This document shows positions 1 to 7,959 of a stretch of 55,680 nt of DNA, one piece after another. The stretch comes from a virus: positions 1-55,680 of IMG/VR virus record IMGVR_UViG_3300029983_000358. The stretch is one strand, 5' to 3'. Below the pieces are notes generated by a model that was not told the origin of the DNA, did no database searches, and saw only the letters and a list, made by a program, of their open reading frames with translations. A program made the position numbers and the translations under genes. Positions within the stretch are counted from its first letter, which is position 1. Every line of letters starts with the position of its first letter.

Positions 1-297
1 TCCTAAATACTCTTCTTCTATGTCTTCTTTACTTTTTGCTGATGATGAAATATATTCATATTTTAATATATTTCTTAAATGACAATCAGGATATATAAAT
101 ATAAAAAAAACTCCAACTATGTGATTATAAAGAAAGCTATAATCTACTTCATTCTTAGTTAATTCAACTAAGCAATTTAATAACACATTATATACATCAT
201 CAGTCTCAATATTAAATAACATATAATATATCTTATTTGGCTCATAAGTATTGTCTTCTGTATAAACAGAATTTTCATTAAATCTTTTTATATTCAT
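1..297 (-). CDS. Partial tagged small protein (IDY family)
   Basis: The gene runs off the left window edge, so only its first 99 codons are visible. It begins MNIKRFNENS, the FNE form of the N-tag. It continues with LVELTKNEVDYSFLY followed by a hydrophobic, strand-like VGVFFIFIYP, the core layout of the IDY family. One base separates its start from the stop of the gene at 299-655, so it continues the same leftward operon. The C-terminus is outside the window, so the C-tag cannot be checked. Function unknown. Confidence 0.85.
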   Translation of the reverse strand, partial: MNIKRFNENSVYTEDNTYEPNKIYYMLFNIETDDVYNVLLNCLVELTKNEVDYSFLYNHIVGVFFIFIYPDCHLRNILKYEYISSSAKSKEDIEEEYLG

Positions 298-298
298 A

Positions 299-655
299 TT
301 AAATATTAAATTTGCTTGATTGAATTAATAATTCAATGTCATCTTTTTTTATAATTCTATTTCCTATGCGTAATCTTGTTTCTATTATACCTTCTTTAGT
401 TTCATTTTTGCTTATCATGAAATTTGGAATTGTAGAGTCCAGTTCATAATTTGTAAACGCGTATATTCTGAAGTAATTGAAATTTTTATTAAAATAAAAA
501 ATCACGTAATCTATTTTATATCTTTCTAATGATAATATATCAGAAGTTAAGTCCTCTAATTCATTTTCAATAATATCATCAGGATTATCATTATACATAT
601 TATAATATGTATTTACTTTATTTTTATTTTCATTAAATTGTATATATGTTTTCAT
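299..655 (-). CDS. Tagged small protein (IDY family)
   Basis: A 118-residue protein of unknown function. Its N-tag MKTYIQFNE is the closest in the window to the capsid-targeting peptide of T4 internal proteins as I recall it (MKTYQEFIAEA). The middle holds an acidic helix-like stretch (ENELEDLTSDILSLERY), then KIDYVIFYF and alternating hydrophobic residues that suggest a small alpha/beta fold. It ends SSKFNI. Its start codon directly follows the stop of the upstream gene at 656-973, which suggests translational coupling. Confidence 0.9.
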   Translation of the reverse strand: MKTYIQFNENKNKVNTYYNMYNDNPDDIIENELEDLTSDILSLERYKIDYVIFYFNKNFNYFRIYAFTNYELDSTIPNFMISKNETKEGIIETRLRIGNRIIKKDDIELLIQSSKFNI

Positions 656-973
656 TTATAAGTTGAATTTTATTGCGTTTAATATAGTTTCTAAATAAAT
701 TTTATTCTCACTATAGTATAAAATTTCTTCTCTATTGATCATGAATGAATTTTTATACTTTATAAGTGTCTCATCTGTTATTTCTTTAATGTCTGGTATA
801 TTATCGTATTTTACTATGTATTCATACATCCCTCCGTTATCTATTTTTGTTAATACTCCAATATTATTTCTTGTGAATTCATTTATTTTAATATTTGAAT
901 GATATTCACATATTATATAATCACCTACTTTTATATCGTCAATTATATTTTCATATTTTTTTATATGCTTCAT
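656..973 (-). CDS. Tagged GDYV-family protein
   Basis: 105 residues: N-tag MKHIKKYE, then KVGDYIIC at residues 15-22, NNIGVLTKI, YIVKYDNIP, NREEILYYSE and the C-tag KFNL. The order of short hydrophobic strands and the GDYV turn is what an SH3-like barrel would show; this is inference and no function is assigned. It lies between 974-1372 and 299-655 with no gap on either side, in one leftward transcription unit. Confidence 0.9.
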   Translation of the reverse strand: MKHIKKYENIIDDIKVGDYIICEYHSNIKINEFTRNNIGVLTKIDNGGMYEYIVKYDNIPDIKEITDETLIKYKNSFMINREEILYYSENKIYLETILNAIKFNL

Positions 974-1372
974 TTATAAGTTGAATTTTTTCGCTCTCAT
1001 TAAAAATATTATTTCATCCTTAGTTATTTTTAACCAATCCACATTTTTACGTAATTCTATGACTTTTTCCTTTGATAAATATCCAGAAAAATATGAATTG
1101 TCTATGAATTTTGATATTCTTATTTTTTCTCTATCATCAGGAAAGAAATTAATTCTTATAAATGAACCATTTGTCATGTCTTGATAATATATTACATAAT
1201 CTATATTTGAATCTTCCAGTATTTTTATTTTCTCTATGACTTTGATTAATAATTTTTCATCATCAAATATAGAATTTGATACTATCATAGTGTCAGAATG
1301 ATAAGAACGTGGTTTAAATTTAGATTCATTAGATGATTCATTAAATGATAGATAAGAATTTATGTTATTCAT
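974..1372 (-). CDS. Tagged small protein (IDY family), operon head
   Basis: 132 residues, first gene of the leftward operon. The N-terminus MNNINSYLSFNES is a lengthened variant of the N-tag that keeps FNES. The core reads EDSNIDYVIYYQD, then SFIRINFFPDD, and the protein ends AKKFNL. An AAATATATAGAT box lies directly upstream of the ATG, so a promoter is likely just before this gene. Function unknown. Confidence 0.88.
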   Translation of the reverse strand: MNNINSYLSFNESSNESKFKPRSYHSDTMIVSNSIFDDEKLLIKVIEKIKILEDSNIDYVIYYQDMTNGSFIRINFFPDDREKIRISKFIDNSYFSGYLSKEKVIELRKNVDWLKITKDEIIFLMRAKKFNL

Positions 1373-1375
1373 ATG

Positions 1376-1389
1376 ATCTATATATTTAA
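1376..1389 (-). promoter_or_regulatory. Late-promoter-like box upstream of 974-1372
   Basis: Read on the reverse strand, TTAAATATATAGAT ends three bases before the ATG of the gene at 974-1372. It matches the ATATATAGA core found ahead of many genes in this window. Transcription would start very near the start codon, giving a very short leader. Confidence 0.45.
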
Positions 1390-1402
1390 TTTACAATTCA
1401 TA

Positions 1403-1438
1403 AAAAAAGAACCTATGAAATTAATCATAAGTTCCTTT
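1403..1438 (-). terminator. Rho-independent terminator after 1469-2209
   Basis: On the reverse strand a GGAACTTATGA stem pairs with TCATAGGTTC across a TTAATT loop, with two G-U pairs, followed by seven T. It sits about 30 bases past the stop of the gene at 1469-1831 and separates that pair from the next operon. Confidence 0.75.
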
Positions 1439-1468
1439 TATTTAAATTATTATTATTATTAATTTATT

Positions 1469-1831
1469 TTATACTATTATTTTAATATTAAACTTCTCCT
1501 CATATAATTTTATTTTTTCTTTTTGATATTTAATATTCGAATTTGTTGTATAATCTAAAAGAAATTGTAAAATTTCAATGTGATCTTTAAATATTTTCTG
1601 AGATAAGAACTTTTGTATTCCAATATTTCTATCTGAGATATTTTCAATTGAATCGTAAAAATTTCTAACAATATCAAAAATTACATACAATTGTTCACTA
1701 AAATCAAGTGATAATATTTTATCAGAAACAATAACAATATCTTTATCAATTTTTAATCCATTTAAAATTGACTTAGTTAATTCTAATATATCATCAGGAT
1801 TACCATTAAATATAAATTCTCCTTTTTTCAT
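1469..1831 (-). CDS. Untagged helical protein, paralogue of 1838-2209
   Basis: 120 residues, not recognised. It pairs with the gene just upstream: both begin M(K/E)KG.F, then have a PDD/FEEL..LTKS(I/V)LN.L segment, SD.ILSL(D/E)FS(E/K)QL and KFL.QK.FK.H.EIL. The composition suggests mostly alpha-helix. It lacks the N-tag and ends FNIKIIV, which contains FNI but not at the terminus. Six bases separate it from its paralogue, and a strong terminator follows. Confidence 0.85.
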   Translation of the reverse strand: MKKGEFIFNGNPDDILELTKSILNGLKIDKDIVIVSDKILSLDFSEQLYVIFDIVRNFYDSIENISDRNIGIQKFLSQKIFKDHIEILQFLLDYTTNSNIKYQKEKIKLYEEKFNIKIIV

Positions 1832-1837
1832 AAATTA

Positions 1838-2209
1838 TTATATTTTACTTAAATCAATTACTATGTTATGAGTTTTCTCGTGTAATTCAAGTAGTTGAGT
1901 TCTGCTTAATCCATCATGTCCTTCATCAAAGAAAATGTCTACTAAAATTTCTCGGTGAGGTTTAAATTCTTTCTGAATTAAAAATTTTTCAATTGTTTTT
2001 ATTTCAATTTTAGATCTATCAGTTAATGAATACAAATTATTTATGATATCATTAATTACTAGTAATTGTTTACTAAATTCCAGAGATAATATGTTATCAG
2101 ATATTTCCTTTGAATTTTCTTCCATGCTTAAATCATTCAAAACTGATTTTGTTAATTCAGATAATTCTTCAAATGATTCACTTGTAGCCACAAATATTCC
2201 TTTTTCCAT
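1838..2209 (-). CDS. Untagged helical protein, paralogue of 1469-1831
   Basis: 123 residues, not recognised; a diverged duplicate of the following gene, with SDNILSLEFSKQLLVI and IEKFLIQKEFKPHREIL as the best matching segments. No membrane segment, signal peptide or catalytic motif is visible. It heads a two-gene unit transcribed away from the rightward genes that start at 2341, with about 130 bases of AT-rich divergent spacer. Confidence 0.85.
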   Translation of the reverse strand: MEKGIFVATSESFEELSELTKSVLNDLSMEENSKEISDNILSLEFSKQLLVINDIINNLYSLTDRSKIEIKTIEKFLIQKEFKPHREILVDIFFDEGHDGLSRTQLLELHEKTHNIVIDLSKI

Positions 2210-2321
2210 AACTTTTCATTTTAAATTGAGTACAAAAATATCTATTAATTCATATAATCCCTAATATTAATGTATAATATTATAATTTATTAACCTTAAT
2301 TCATATTTATTTTTACCTTTC

Positions 2322-2340
2322 TTAAAATTATATATAGCAT
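2322..2340 (+). promoter_or_regulatory. Late-promoter-like box upstream of 2341-2583
   Basis: TTAAAATTATATATAGCAT abuts the ATG at 2341 and contains the ATATATAG core seen before fibre genes. It heads the rightward operon 2341-4108. Confidence 0.45.
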
Positions 2341-2583
2341 ATGAAACATTTAAAACAATTTGAAAATAAAAAAGAATTTGAAGTTGGAAATTATGTTCAA
2401 ATAAATTATACAATAGGTAAAATTGTTGGAAGAATAATAGAAATTGACGGTAATGATGCAATTCTTGATACAATTAATGGAATGAGAATTGTATTCTCAT
2501 TCATTAACTATTTAGAAATAGCAAATAATAAACAAATAGAAATTTTTATAATGGAGAAAAATGCAAAAAAATTTAACTTATGA
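2341..2583 (+). CDS. Short tagged protein, GDYV-like
   Basis: 80 residues: N-tag MKHLKQFE, then EVGNYVQI (an altered GDYV turn), GKIVGRIIEIDGNDAIL and the C-tag KKFNL. It is a shortened relative of the GDYV family that lacks the YDNIP and EI.YWS parts. Its stop overlaps the next start (TTATGAAA: TGA inside ATGA). Confidence 0.88.
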   Translation: MKHLKQFENKKEFEVGNYVQINYTIGKIVGRIIEIDGNDAILDTINGMRIVFSFINYLEIANNKQIEIFIMEKNAKKFNL

Positions 2584-2912
2584 AACATTTAAAAATATAT
2601 GAAGGTTATAATATGCCAGAAATAGGAGATTATGTCATATGTGATATAACTCCTGGACAATATGATGAATTTAGAGAACTTAAAGATTTTCTTATTGTTA
2701 ATATAGGATTAATAATTTATGCTCCTAAATATTCAGATGAGTATGACTATGTTATAAGTTTTGATAATTTACCTAAAAATCTTGATTCTATGTTTGGCTC
2801 TAATACAAAAAATGGAAGAGGATTGAAATTCTCAATCGATGAGATTAAACATTTTAGTAAAGATAAGGAAAAAATGAAGATTATACTATCATCAAATAAA
2901 TTTAATATTTAA
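2580..2912 (+). CDS. Tagged GDYV-family protein
   Basis: 110 residues with every family block: MKHLKIYE, PEIGDYVIC, NIGLIIYA, YVISFDNLP, SIDEIKHFSKDKEKMKIIL and SNKFNI. It overlaps the preceding gene by four bases, and the following LRR gene starts one base after its stop, so a barrel-type and an LRR-type tagged protein sit in one operon. Confidence 0.9.
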   Translation: MKHLKIYEGYNMPEIGDYVICDITPGQYDEFRELKDFLIVNIGLIIYAPKYSDEYDYVISFDNLPKNLDSMFGSNTKNGRGLKFSIDEIKHFSKDKEKMKIILSSNKFNI

Positions 2913-2913
2913 T

Positions 2914-3540
2914 ATGAAATACATTAAAAAATTTGAAAGTTCAATTAAAAAAATGATTTTGATTGGCGAAAATTTGACTGAGTTGCCTGAATTACCAGAT
3001 ACTCTTATGAAATTGCAATGTTCTGATAATAAATTGACATCATTATCTAATTTACCTAATACATTAAATGAAATATATTGTAACAATAATATGATAATTG
3101 AAATTTCTAAATTACCAGAATTTTTAACTGATTTTGCTTGCTCATATAATAAATTAAAAAAATTGCCAAATTTGCCTAATACATTAAAAGAACTTTTTTG
3201 CTGTGATAATAAACTAACAGAATTACCTATTCTGCCAGATAACTTAAGAATTCTTAGCTGTGATAATAATAATTTAAATGAATTACCGATTTTACCAAAA
3301 AAATTAACATTATTATCTTGCTCTGGAAACAATTTAGAGAAATTGCCTGAATTACCAGATGGCTTATTGGATTTATATTGTTATAATAATAATTTAAAAG
3401 AATTACCTATATTACCAATTACATTGAAATCGTTGGCTTGTTCTGGTAATAATTTACCATATACTAATTTAAAAGAATATGATGAGTGGTTAGAAATAAA
3501 TCATCCTGATATTTTTATGACTAGAAAATTTAACATATAA
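2914..3540 (+). CDS. Tagged leucine-rich-repeat protein, 8 repeats
   Basis: 208 residues. After MKYIKKFES come eight 20-residue repeats of the form LP.LP..L..L.C..N.L.., then the cap NNLPYTNLKEYDEWLEIN and RKFNI. The repeat length and the double LP motif match YopM/IpaH-type LRRs, with Cys where those have Val. Such repeats build a curved binding surface; the partner is unknown. No E3 ligase or other effector domain follows the repeats. Confidence 0.92.
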   Translation: MKYIKKFESSIKKMILIGENLTELPELPDTLMKLQCSDNKLTSLSNLPNTLNEIYCNNNMIIEISKLPEFLTDFACSYNKLKKLPNLPNTLKELFCCDNKLTELPILPDNLRILSCDNNNLNELPILPKKLTLLSCSGNNLEKLPELPDGLLDLYCYNNNLKELPILPITLKSLACSGNNLPYTNLKEYDEWLEINHPDIFMTRKFNI

Positions 3541-3541
3541 T

Positions 3542-4108
3542 ATGAAATACATTAAAAAATTTGAAAATTCAAATATAGAATTGAATGATAATCATAAAAA
3601 TTTAACTATATTGCATAAATTACCAAGAAATTTAGTAAAATTGGAATGCTCAGATAATAAATTGATTAATTTACCTACGTTACCAAAAACATTAGAATAT
3701 TTAGATTGTTCTGGTAATAAATTAATTAAATTGCCTGATATACCAGATTCCTGTAAAAAATTGTATTGTTATAATAATAAATTAACTAAGTTGCCTAAAT
3801 TGTCACAGAATTTAAAAATTATATCTTGCGCAGACAATAAATTAACAGAATTATCAGAGTTACCTGAATCATTAGATAAATTATATTGTGGTGAAAATAA
3901 ATTGACAACTTTACCTAATTTACCAAGCAAATTAACTGTATTGTCTTGTAGATTTAATAAATTAACTGAGTTGCCTATTTTACCAGAAACAATAACAACA
4001 TTGTATTGTGAAGGAAATGATTTAGGATATTCTGATTTGGATGGTTATTATGATTGGCTGGAAATTAATCATCCTGAAGTAGTTGATGCAAGTAAATTCA
4101 ATATATAA
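3542..4108 (+). CDS. Tagged leucine-rich-repeat protein, 7 repeats
   Basis: 188 residues: MKYIKKFEN, seven LRRs, cap GNDLGYSDLDGYYDWLEIN, and C-tag SKFNI written AAATTCAATATA, a different codon set from its neighbours. It follows the previous LRR gene by one base and ends three bases from the stop of the convergent gene at 4112. The two C-tag coding sequences face each other as a nine-base inverted repeat. Confidence 0.92.
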   Translation: MKYIKKFENSNIELNDNHKNLTILHKLPRNLVKLECSDNKLINLPTLPKTLEYLDCSGNKLIKLPDIPDSCKKLYCYNNKLTKLPKLSQNLKIISCADNKLTELSELPESLDKLYCGENKLTTLPNLPSKLTVLSCRFNKLTELPILPETITTLYCEGNDLGYSDLDGYYDWLEINHPEVVDASKFNI

Positions 4109-4111
4109 AAA

Positions 4112-4507
4112 TTATAAATTGAATTTGTCTGCTGTTAATATCATTTCTAATTCTTCAATTGTTTTACCAAATGCTTTTATATTTGTTTCATTTAGATGAA
4201 TAACCTTATTTTTTTTAGAACCTAAATTAAAATAATCCCTAATTATATCTGGAATATTTTCATATTCAAAATAATTTGATATTTCAGGATGTTTGTTTGA
4301 TATGTCATATGATACATAATATGTTCTTAAAGTCTTTCCGTTTACTACTACTTTTCCTCCATAATTTCTTATTCTACCAATATTATTAGTTAAAAAGTCA
4401 TAAATATCTCCTCCTAAATTGTAATTACTATTATCATATTCAAAAATAATATAATCATTTATTTTTGGCTCATTATTTGTGTTTTCATTGAATCTTTCTA
4501 TTTTCAT
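4112..4507 (-). CDS. Tagged GDYV-family protein, long form
   Basis: An upstream in-frame ATG at 4573 would add 22 residues, but that stretch overlaps the previous gene. I choose the ATG at 4507, which gives the N-tag MKIERFNEN. The 131 residues include KINDYIIFEYD in place of GDYV, NNIGRIRNYGG, YENIPDIIRDYF, EELEMIL and DKFNL. It has an insertion of about 20 residues before YENIP. Last gene of the long leftward operon 4112-9822. Confidence 0.88.
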   Translation of the reverse strand: MKIERFNENTNNEPKINDYIIFEYDNSNYNLGGDIYDFLTNNIGRIRNYGGKVVVNGKTLRTYYVSYDISNKHPEISNYFEYENIPDIIRDYFNLGSKKNKVIHLNETNIKAFGKTIEELEMILTADKFNL

Positions 4508-4509
4508 TA

Positions 4510-4827
4510 TTATATGTTGAATTTTCTGGATTGTAAAATAGTTTCTAAATCTTCTATGTTGTCTGACCAACATAATATTTCTTTCCTTGAAAAAGTAGTT
4601 GTACCTTTATTGAAATATTTTTCTGTATCTTCTGGTATGTTTTCATATTGAACTACAAATGGATATTTATCTCCTCTATTAAATTCTATGCAAATACCAA
4701 TATGACTATTAACAAAAGTTCTAGATTTAAATGCTCCAACGTAATCATTAGATAAAATGTATTCTCCTACCATTGGAAAGTCTTTTTTATCAGACATTAA
4801 TTTTTCAAACTCCTTTATATACTTCAT
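4510..4827 (-). CDS. Tagged GDYV-family protein
   Basis: 105 residues: MKYIKEFE, then MVGEYILSN (GEYI for GDYV), SHIGICIEF, YPFVVQYENIP, FSRKEILCWSDNIEDLETIL and RKFNI. It lies two bases from its neighbours in the leftward operon. Function unknown. Confidence 0.9.
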   Translation of the reverse strand: MKYIKEFEKLMSDKKDFPMVGEYILSNDYVGAFKSRTFVNSHIGICIEFNRGDKYPFVVQYENIPEDTEKYFNKGTTTFSRKEILCWSDNIEDLETILQSRKFNI

Positions 4828-4829
4828 TG

Positions 4830-5174
4830 TTATAAGTTGAATTTATTTGTTTTTACTATATATTTTATCTTCTCCAAATCATCTCTTTTTATTTGAGTAT
4901 ATCCATTATTAGGTAGATTATTTTTTATGTCTTCTATGCTTGCAAATGATGAATTATCAAAATATCCTACTAATAAATCTATTTTTGGCGTTCTTTTAAA
5001 ATATATGAAAATTTCATATGTATTATCATGAGAATATATATAATGTTTTATTCTATTTTTTTCTAAATCATTTAAATCACGTATTAAAACTAACTCATCC
5101 TCTTTGCTATCTAAATTATAATTTTGGTAGTAGATATCAAATTCCCTACCTTCATTGAATCTTTCAATTTTCAT
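4830..5174 (-). CDS. Tagged small protein (IDY family)
   Basis: 114 residues: MKIERFNEG, an acidic first third, DLNDLEKNRIKHYIYSHDN as the IDY-type core, EIFIYFKRTP strands, and TNKFNL. Its ATG shares one base with the stop of the upstream gene (TAATG), so translation is probably coupled. Function unknown. Confidence 0.9.
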   Translation of the reverse strand: MKIERFNEGREFDIYYQNYNLDSKEDELVLIRDLNDLEKNRIKHYIYSHDNTYEIFIYFKRTPKIDLLVGYFDNSSFASIEDIKNNLPNNGYTQIKRDDLEKIKYIVKTNKFNL

Positions 5175-5530
5175 TATAATGTATTATTATTTTCACTATT
5201 TCTTATTGATTCTAATTCATTTTTATTGTCCCCCCAATATCTAATCTCACCGTTGAATGCATAAATTTCCTTGATATCATTATCAGATTCATAGTCACCA
5301 TAAACATCATCAATATAGCTGTAATTTATAGTATAAAGAACTTCATATTTTTTAATAGAATTATTGTTACCTCTATTTATTTTTTTATTTTGGTCGTCAA
5401 TATTTGTTATTAATCCAATAGAATCATTTATATTCTTTTTGTCATGACGGTTATTTACATTTAGTAATACATAATTGCCTATCTCAGGCTCTCCATTGTT
5501 CAAACTCTCATTAAATCTTTTAACTCTCAT
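5174..5530 (-). CDS. GDYV-family protein that has lost the C-tag
   Basis: 118 residues with the N-tag MRVKRFNES, PEIGDYVLLN, DSIGLITNI, YEVLYTINY, GEIRYWGDNKNELESI, but the end reads NSENNNTL instead of S.KFNL. An AAT-AAT-AAT run replaces the tag codons, which looks like slippage or mutation of a former C-tag. It is useful as a natural tag-loss case inside an otherwise tagged operon. Confidence 0.88.
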   Translation of the reverse strand: MRVKRFNESLNNGEPEIGNYVLLNVNNRHDKKNINDSIGLITNIDDQNKKINRGNNNSIKKYEVLYTINYSYIDDVYGDYESDNDIKEIYAFNGEIRYWGDNKNELESIRNSENNNTL

Positions 5531-5532
5531 TA

Positions 5533-5874
5533 TTATATGTTATATTTTTTAGAAACTAAGATAATTTCCAATTTAGATTTATCCTTAGAAGAATATTTTA
5601 TTTCTTCTCTTAAAAATCTGATAGCTGATTCATATTTATTGTCCAAGTAGCCAACATGTAATGATTCAGGTATGTTATCATATTGTACAACATATTTATC
5701 ATCCCTACTTTTTTCTCCATTTATGTCTATTACTTTTCCAATATTATTATTTACAAGAATATTAAAGTCATCAAATTTATAATTTTCTGGATCATATTCA
5801 TTGCATATTACATAATCACCAATTTCAATTTTTTTCTTATTTATATTACTTTCATTGAATCTAATTATCTTCAT
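5533..5874 (-). CDS. Tagged GDYV-family protein, KYNI variant
   Basis: 113 residues: MKIIRFNES, KIEIGDYVICNEYDPE, NNNIGKVIDING, KYVVQYDNIPESL, FLREEIKYSSKDKSKLEIIL and KKYNI. The Phe of the C-tag is replaced by Tyr, so an aromatic residue is kept. Two-base spacings join it to both neighbours. Confidence 0.9.
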   Translation of the reverse strand: MKIIRFNESNINKKKIEIGDYVICNEYDPENYKFDDFNILVNNNIGKVIDINGEKSRDDKYVVQYDNIPESLHVGYLDNKYESAIRFLREEIKYSSKDKSKLEIILVSKKYNI

Positions 5875-5876
5875 TG

Positions 5877-6209
5877 TTATATATTAAATTTATTTGATTT
5901 TAGAATTAATTCTAATTCTTTTTTATCTTGAGTCCAATATTTTATTTCAGTGCGCTTCATTCTTACTGTATTATCACTATTGAAAAAAATATGTAAATTA
6001 TGTGGAATATCATAAAATCTAATAGCATACGGATGAGTTGGATATTTATCATAATCATTCTTTACATACATACCAATAGATGACATCATAAAATTATCAA
6101 TGTCACTAAAATCATTTATAGTACTATCATGATTGTCATTGCATATTACATAATCACCAATTTCTGGGTTTCCTTCATTTAAACTCTCATTAAATCTTAT
6201 TATCTTCAT
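5877..6209 (-). CDS. Tagged GDYV-family protein
   Basis: 110 residues: MKIIRFNES, NPEIGDYVICND, SSIGMYVKND, YAIRFYDIPHNL, KRTEIKYWTQDKKELELIL and SNKFNI. Very close to 5533-5874 in the first 20 residues, which suggests a recent tandem copy. The start overlaps the upstream stop by one base. Confidence 0.9.
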   Translation of the reverse strand: MKIIRFNESLNEGNPEIGDYVICNDNHDSTINDFSDIDNFMMSSIGMYVKNDYDKYPTHPYAIRFYDIPHNLHIFFNSDNTVRMKRTEIKYWTQDKKELELILKSNKFNI

Positions 6210-6583
6210 TATATGTTAAATTTATTTGATATTGTTGATAGATAAATTGATTCTATATCTTCTTTATTTACTTTTTCAAAATCTGTGTTATTGAACCAAT
6301 GTCTAACTTCTCCTAAATCTTTACGATCAGTCACATGTTTAAAATTGTGAGTATTGGCAAAATCATAGAATGTGTTAATTGAGTCGTTTATATATGAATA
6401 TAATATAAAATTCCAACTTGAATCTACTCCTTCTTTATAATATATATCATATAATAAAAATCCAGATTTTATTAAGTCTCTAATATCATCATTTAATATT
6501 TCAACTCCAATGTCATCACATTTATAAGTTTTTAGATATAATTTGAAATTGTTGATGCTTTCATTAAATCTATTAATCTTCAT
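6209..6583 (-). CDS. Tagged small protein (IDY family)
   Basis: 124 residues: MKINRFNES, a lysine-rich lead, IRDLIKSGFLLYDIYYKEG as the core, then WNFILYSYIND, KEDIESIYLSTI and SNKFNI. It alternates with GDYV genes in the operon, a pattern repeated at 4830, 6951 and 8291. Function unknown. Confidence 0.9.
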   Translation of the reverse strand: MKINRFNESINNFKLYLKTYKCDDIGVEILNDDIRDLIKSGFLLYDIYYKEGVDSSWNFILYSYINDSINTFYDFANTHNFKHVTDRKDLGEVRHWFNNTDFEKVNKEDIESIYLSTISNKFNI

Positions 6584-6585
6584 AA

Positions 6586-6948
6586 TTATAAGTTAAATTT
6601 TTTAGTTATTAAATTAAGTTCTAATTCTTCTTTGTTTTTAGAATAATCTAATATTAAACTATCTCCAAATAAACACAAATTGTTAACAATTGGTTTAATT
6701 TCAATATCAGGATCATTATGAAATCTATTTAATATATCATCAGGTATGTTATCATATTTAACTTTAATATCATGACTATAACGATAAATATAATATATTT
6801 GACCTACATTATTATTTATAAAATTTATAAATTTTTTATCATCATCATCAGATGATGATCTTAACATTTTATTCGCATTTATTAAAACATAATCATCTTC
6901 ACTAGGTTCATCATATTGTAGGCTATCATTAAATCTATTAATCTTCAT
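6586..6948 (-). CDS. Tagged GDYV-family protein, acidic insertion
   Basis: 120 residues: MKINRFNDS (Asp for Glu at position 8), SEDDYVLIN replacing GDYV, a DDDDKK stretch, NNVGQIYYIY, KVKYDNIPDDIL, YSKNKEELELNL and KKFNL. The Asp at position 8 would matter if that residue is the P1 site of a head protease. Confidence 0.9.
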   Translation of the reverse strand: MKINRFNDSLQYDEPSEDDYVLINANKMLRSSSDDDDKKFINFINNNVGQIYYIYRYSHDIKVKYDNIPDDILNRFHNDPDIEIKPIVNNLCLFGDSLILDYSKNKEELELNLITKKFNL

Positions 6949-6950
6949 AT

Positions 6951-7328
6951 TTACAAGTTAAATTTATTTGATCTTAAAATAATTTCAATATCTTCTCTAT
7001 TAGTATTTTTATCAAAGTCATTATTTATTAATGTTTTTCTGAATCTTTCTACTGTACTTATTAATGAATACCATGTCAAATAATGATATTCATTTATCAG
7101 TCTTTCATCTTCTACATTTTTAGGATAACAATATAAGTAATATATATTAAAATCCATATCAACCTTAATATCATATTTTATATCATTAGATTCCAAAATA
7201 TCTATTATTTTTATTATCTTATGCGATATATTGATAATATTTTTATTTTCGTATCTATATTCTGCAAAATATATATTGTGATAAGGTTTATTATTTTCTA
7301 CATTATCAGTAGTTTTTTTAATTATCAT
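6951..7328 (-). CDS. C-tagged IDY-family protein without a clear N-tag
   Basis: 125 residues starting MIIKKTTDNVE, where the aromatic residue of the N-tag is missing. The core is ILESNDIKYDIKVDMDFNIYYLYCYP, and the end is REDIEIILRSNKFNL. It shows that the C-tag can occur without a canonical N-tag. Two-base spacing to both neighbours. Confidence 0.87.
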   Translation of the reverse strand: MIIKKTTDNVENNKPYHNIYFAEYRYENKNIINISHKIIKIIDILESNDIKYDIKVDMDFNIYYLYCYPKNVEDERLINEYHYLTWYSLISTVERFRKTLINNDFDKNTNREDIEIILRSNKFNL

Positions 7329-7330
7329 AA

Positions 7331-7624
7331 TTATAAATTGAATTTATTAGTATTTGATAATAAATCTTTATTCATTTTTAATTCTTCTAAATCATGAGAA
7401 TGTAGCAATATTTCATCCCTACTGTACATTTGGTTGTCATTAGCATCTCCTATCTGTATTTCATATGTATAATAACCAGTTGGACCTTCTACTATATAAA
7501 CTACCTCTCCTATGCAATAATCAAAGGTGTCTTTATGCCCTTTTCTCTTGCAAATTACATAATCATTCATCCAAATATCTGGATATTTAGAGTAAGTATC
7601 TTCAAATGTTTTTATATGATTCAT
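7331..7624 (-). CDS. Tagged GDYV-family protein, short
   Basis: 97 residues: MNHIKTFED, WMNDYVICKRKGHKD, CIGEVVYIV, YTYEIQIGD, SRDEILLHSHDLEELKM and NKFNL. The GDYV turn reads NDYV and the YDNIP block is absent. Its start overlaps the upstream stop by four bases (ATGA). Confidence 0.89.
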   Translation of the reverse strand: MNHIKTFEDTYSKYPDIWMNDYVICKRKGHKDTFDYCIGEVVYIVEGPTGYYTYEIQIGDANDNQMYSRDEILLHSHDLEELKMNKDLLSNTNKFNL

Positions 7625-7959
7625 ATATTAAATTTCTTAGCATTTATCATAGTTTCTAAATCATTTATATTTTTATTCCATAATTCAATCTCCCATTTTC
7701 CAAATTGAAAATTATCAGTCTTGCCACTTTTTTTCGTGATTAAGTCATATTGCATTCTAAATTCACTGAAATTATCAGGAATATTATCATAATGAACAAT
7801 ATATGGATAATTTTTATCTTCAGATATACTAACAATTTGACCTATTTTATCCTTTATAAATTTATTCCTTTTAATATTATTTGAAGATAATTTCGATACA
7901 CAATAAACATAATCACCAACTTCTGGATTATTTTCAAATGAGTTAAAATCGGTTATCAT
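7621..7959 (-). CDS. Tagged GDYV-family protein, atypical N-tag
   Basis: 112 residues: MITDFNSFEN has FE at positions 8-9 but lacks the early lysine. Then NPEVGDYVYC, DKIGQIVSI, YPYIVHYDNIP, GKWEIELWNKNINDLETMI and KKFNI. Overlaps both neighbours by four bases. Confidence 0.88.
   Translation of the reverse strand: MITDFNSFENNPEVGDYVYCVSKLSSNNIKRNKFIKDKIGQIVSISEDKNYPYIVHYDNIPDNFSEFRMQYDLITKKSGKTDNFQFGKWEIELWNKNINDLETMINAKKFNI

Noticed and set aside
2892-3332. ORFs antisense to LRR genes (also at 13426, 14144, 22710, 26470, 28536, 29103, 35696)
   Set aside because: The 60-base repeat keeps several frames open, giving repetitive N/S/G/L-rich shadows. The sense frames have starts, tags, caps and proper junctions; these do not.
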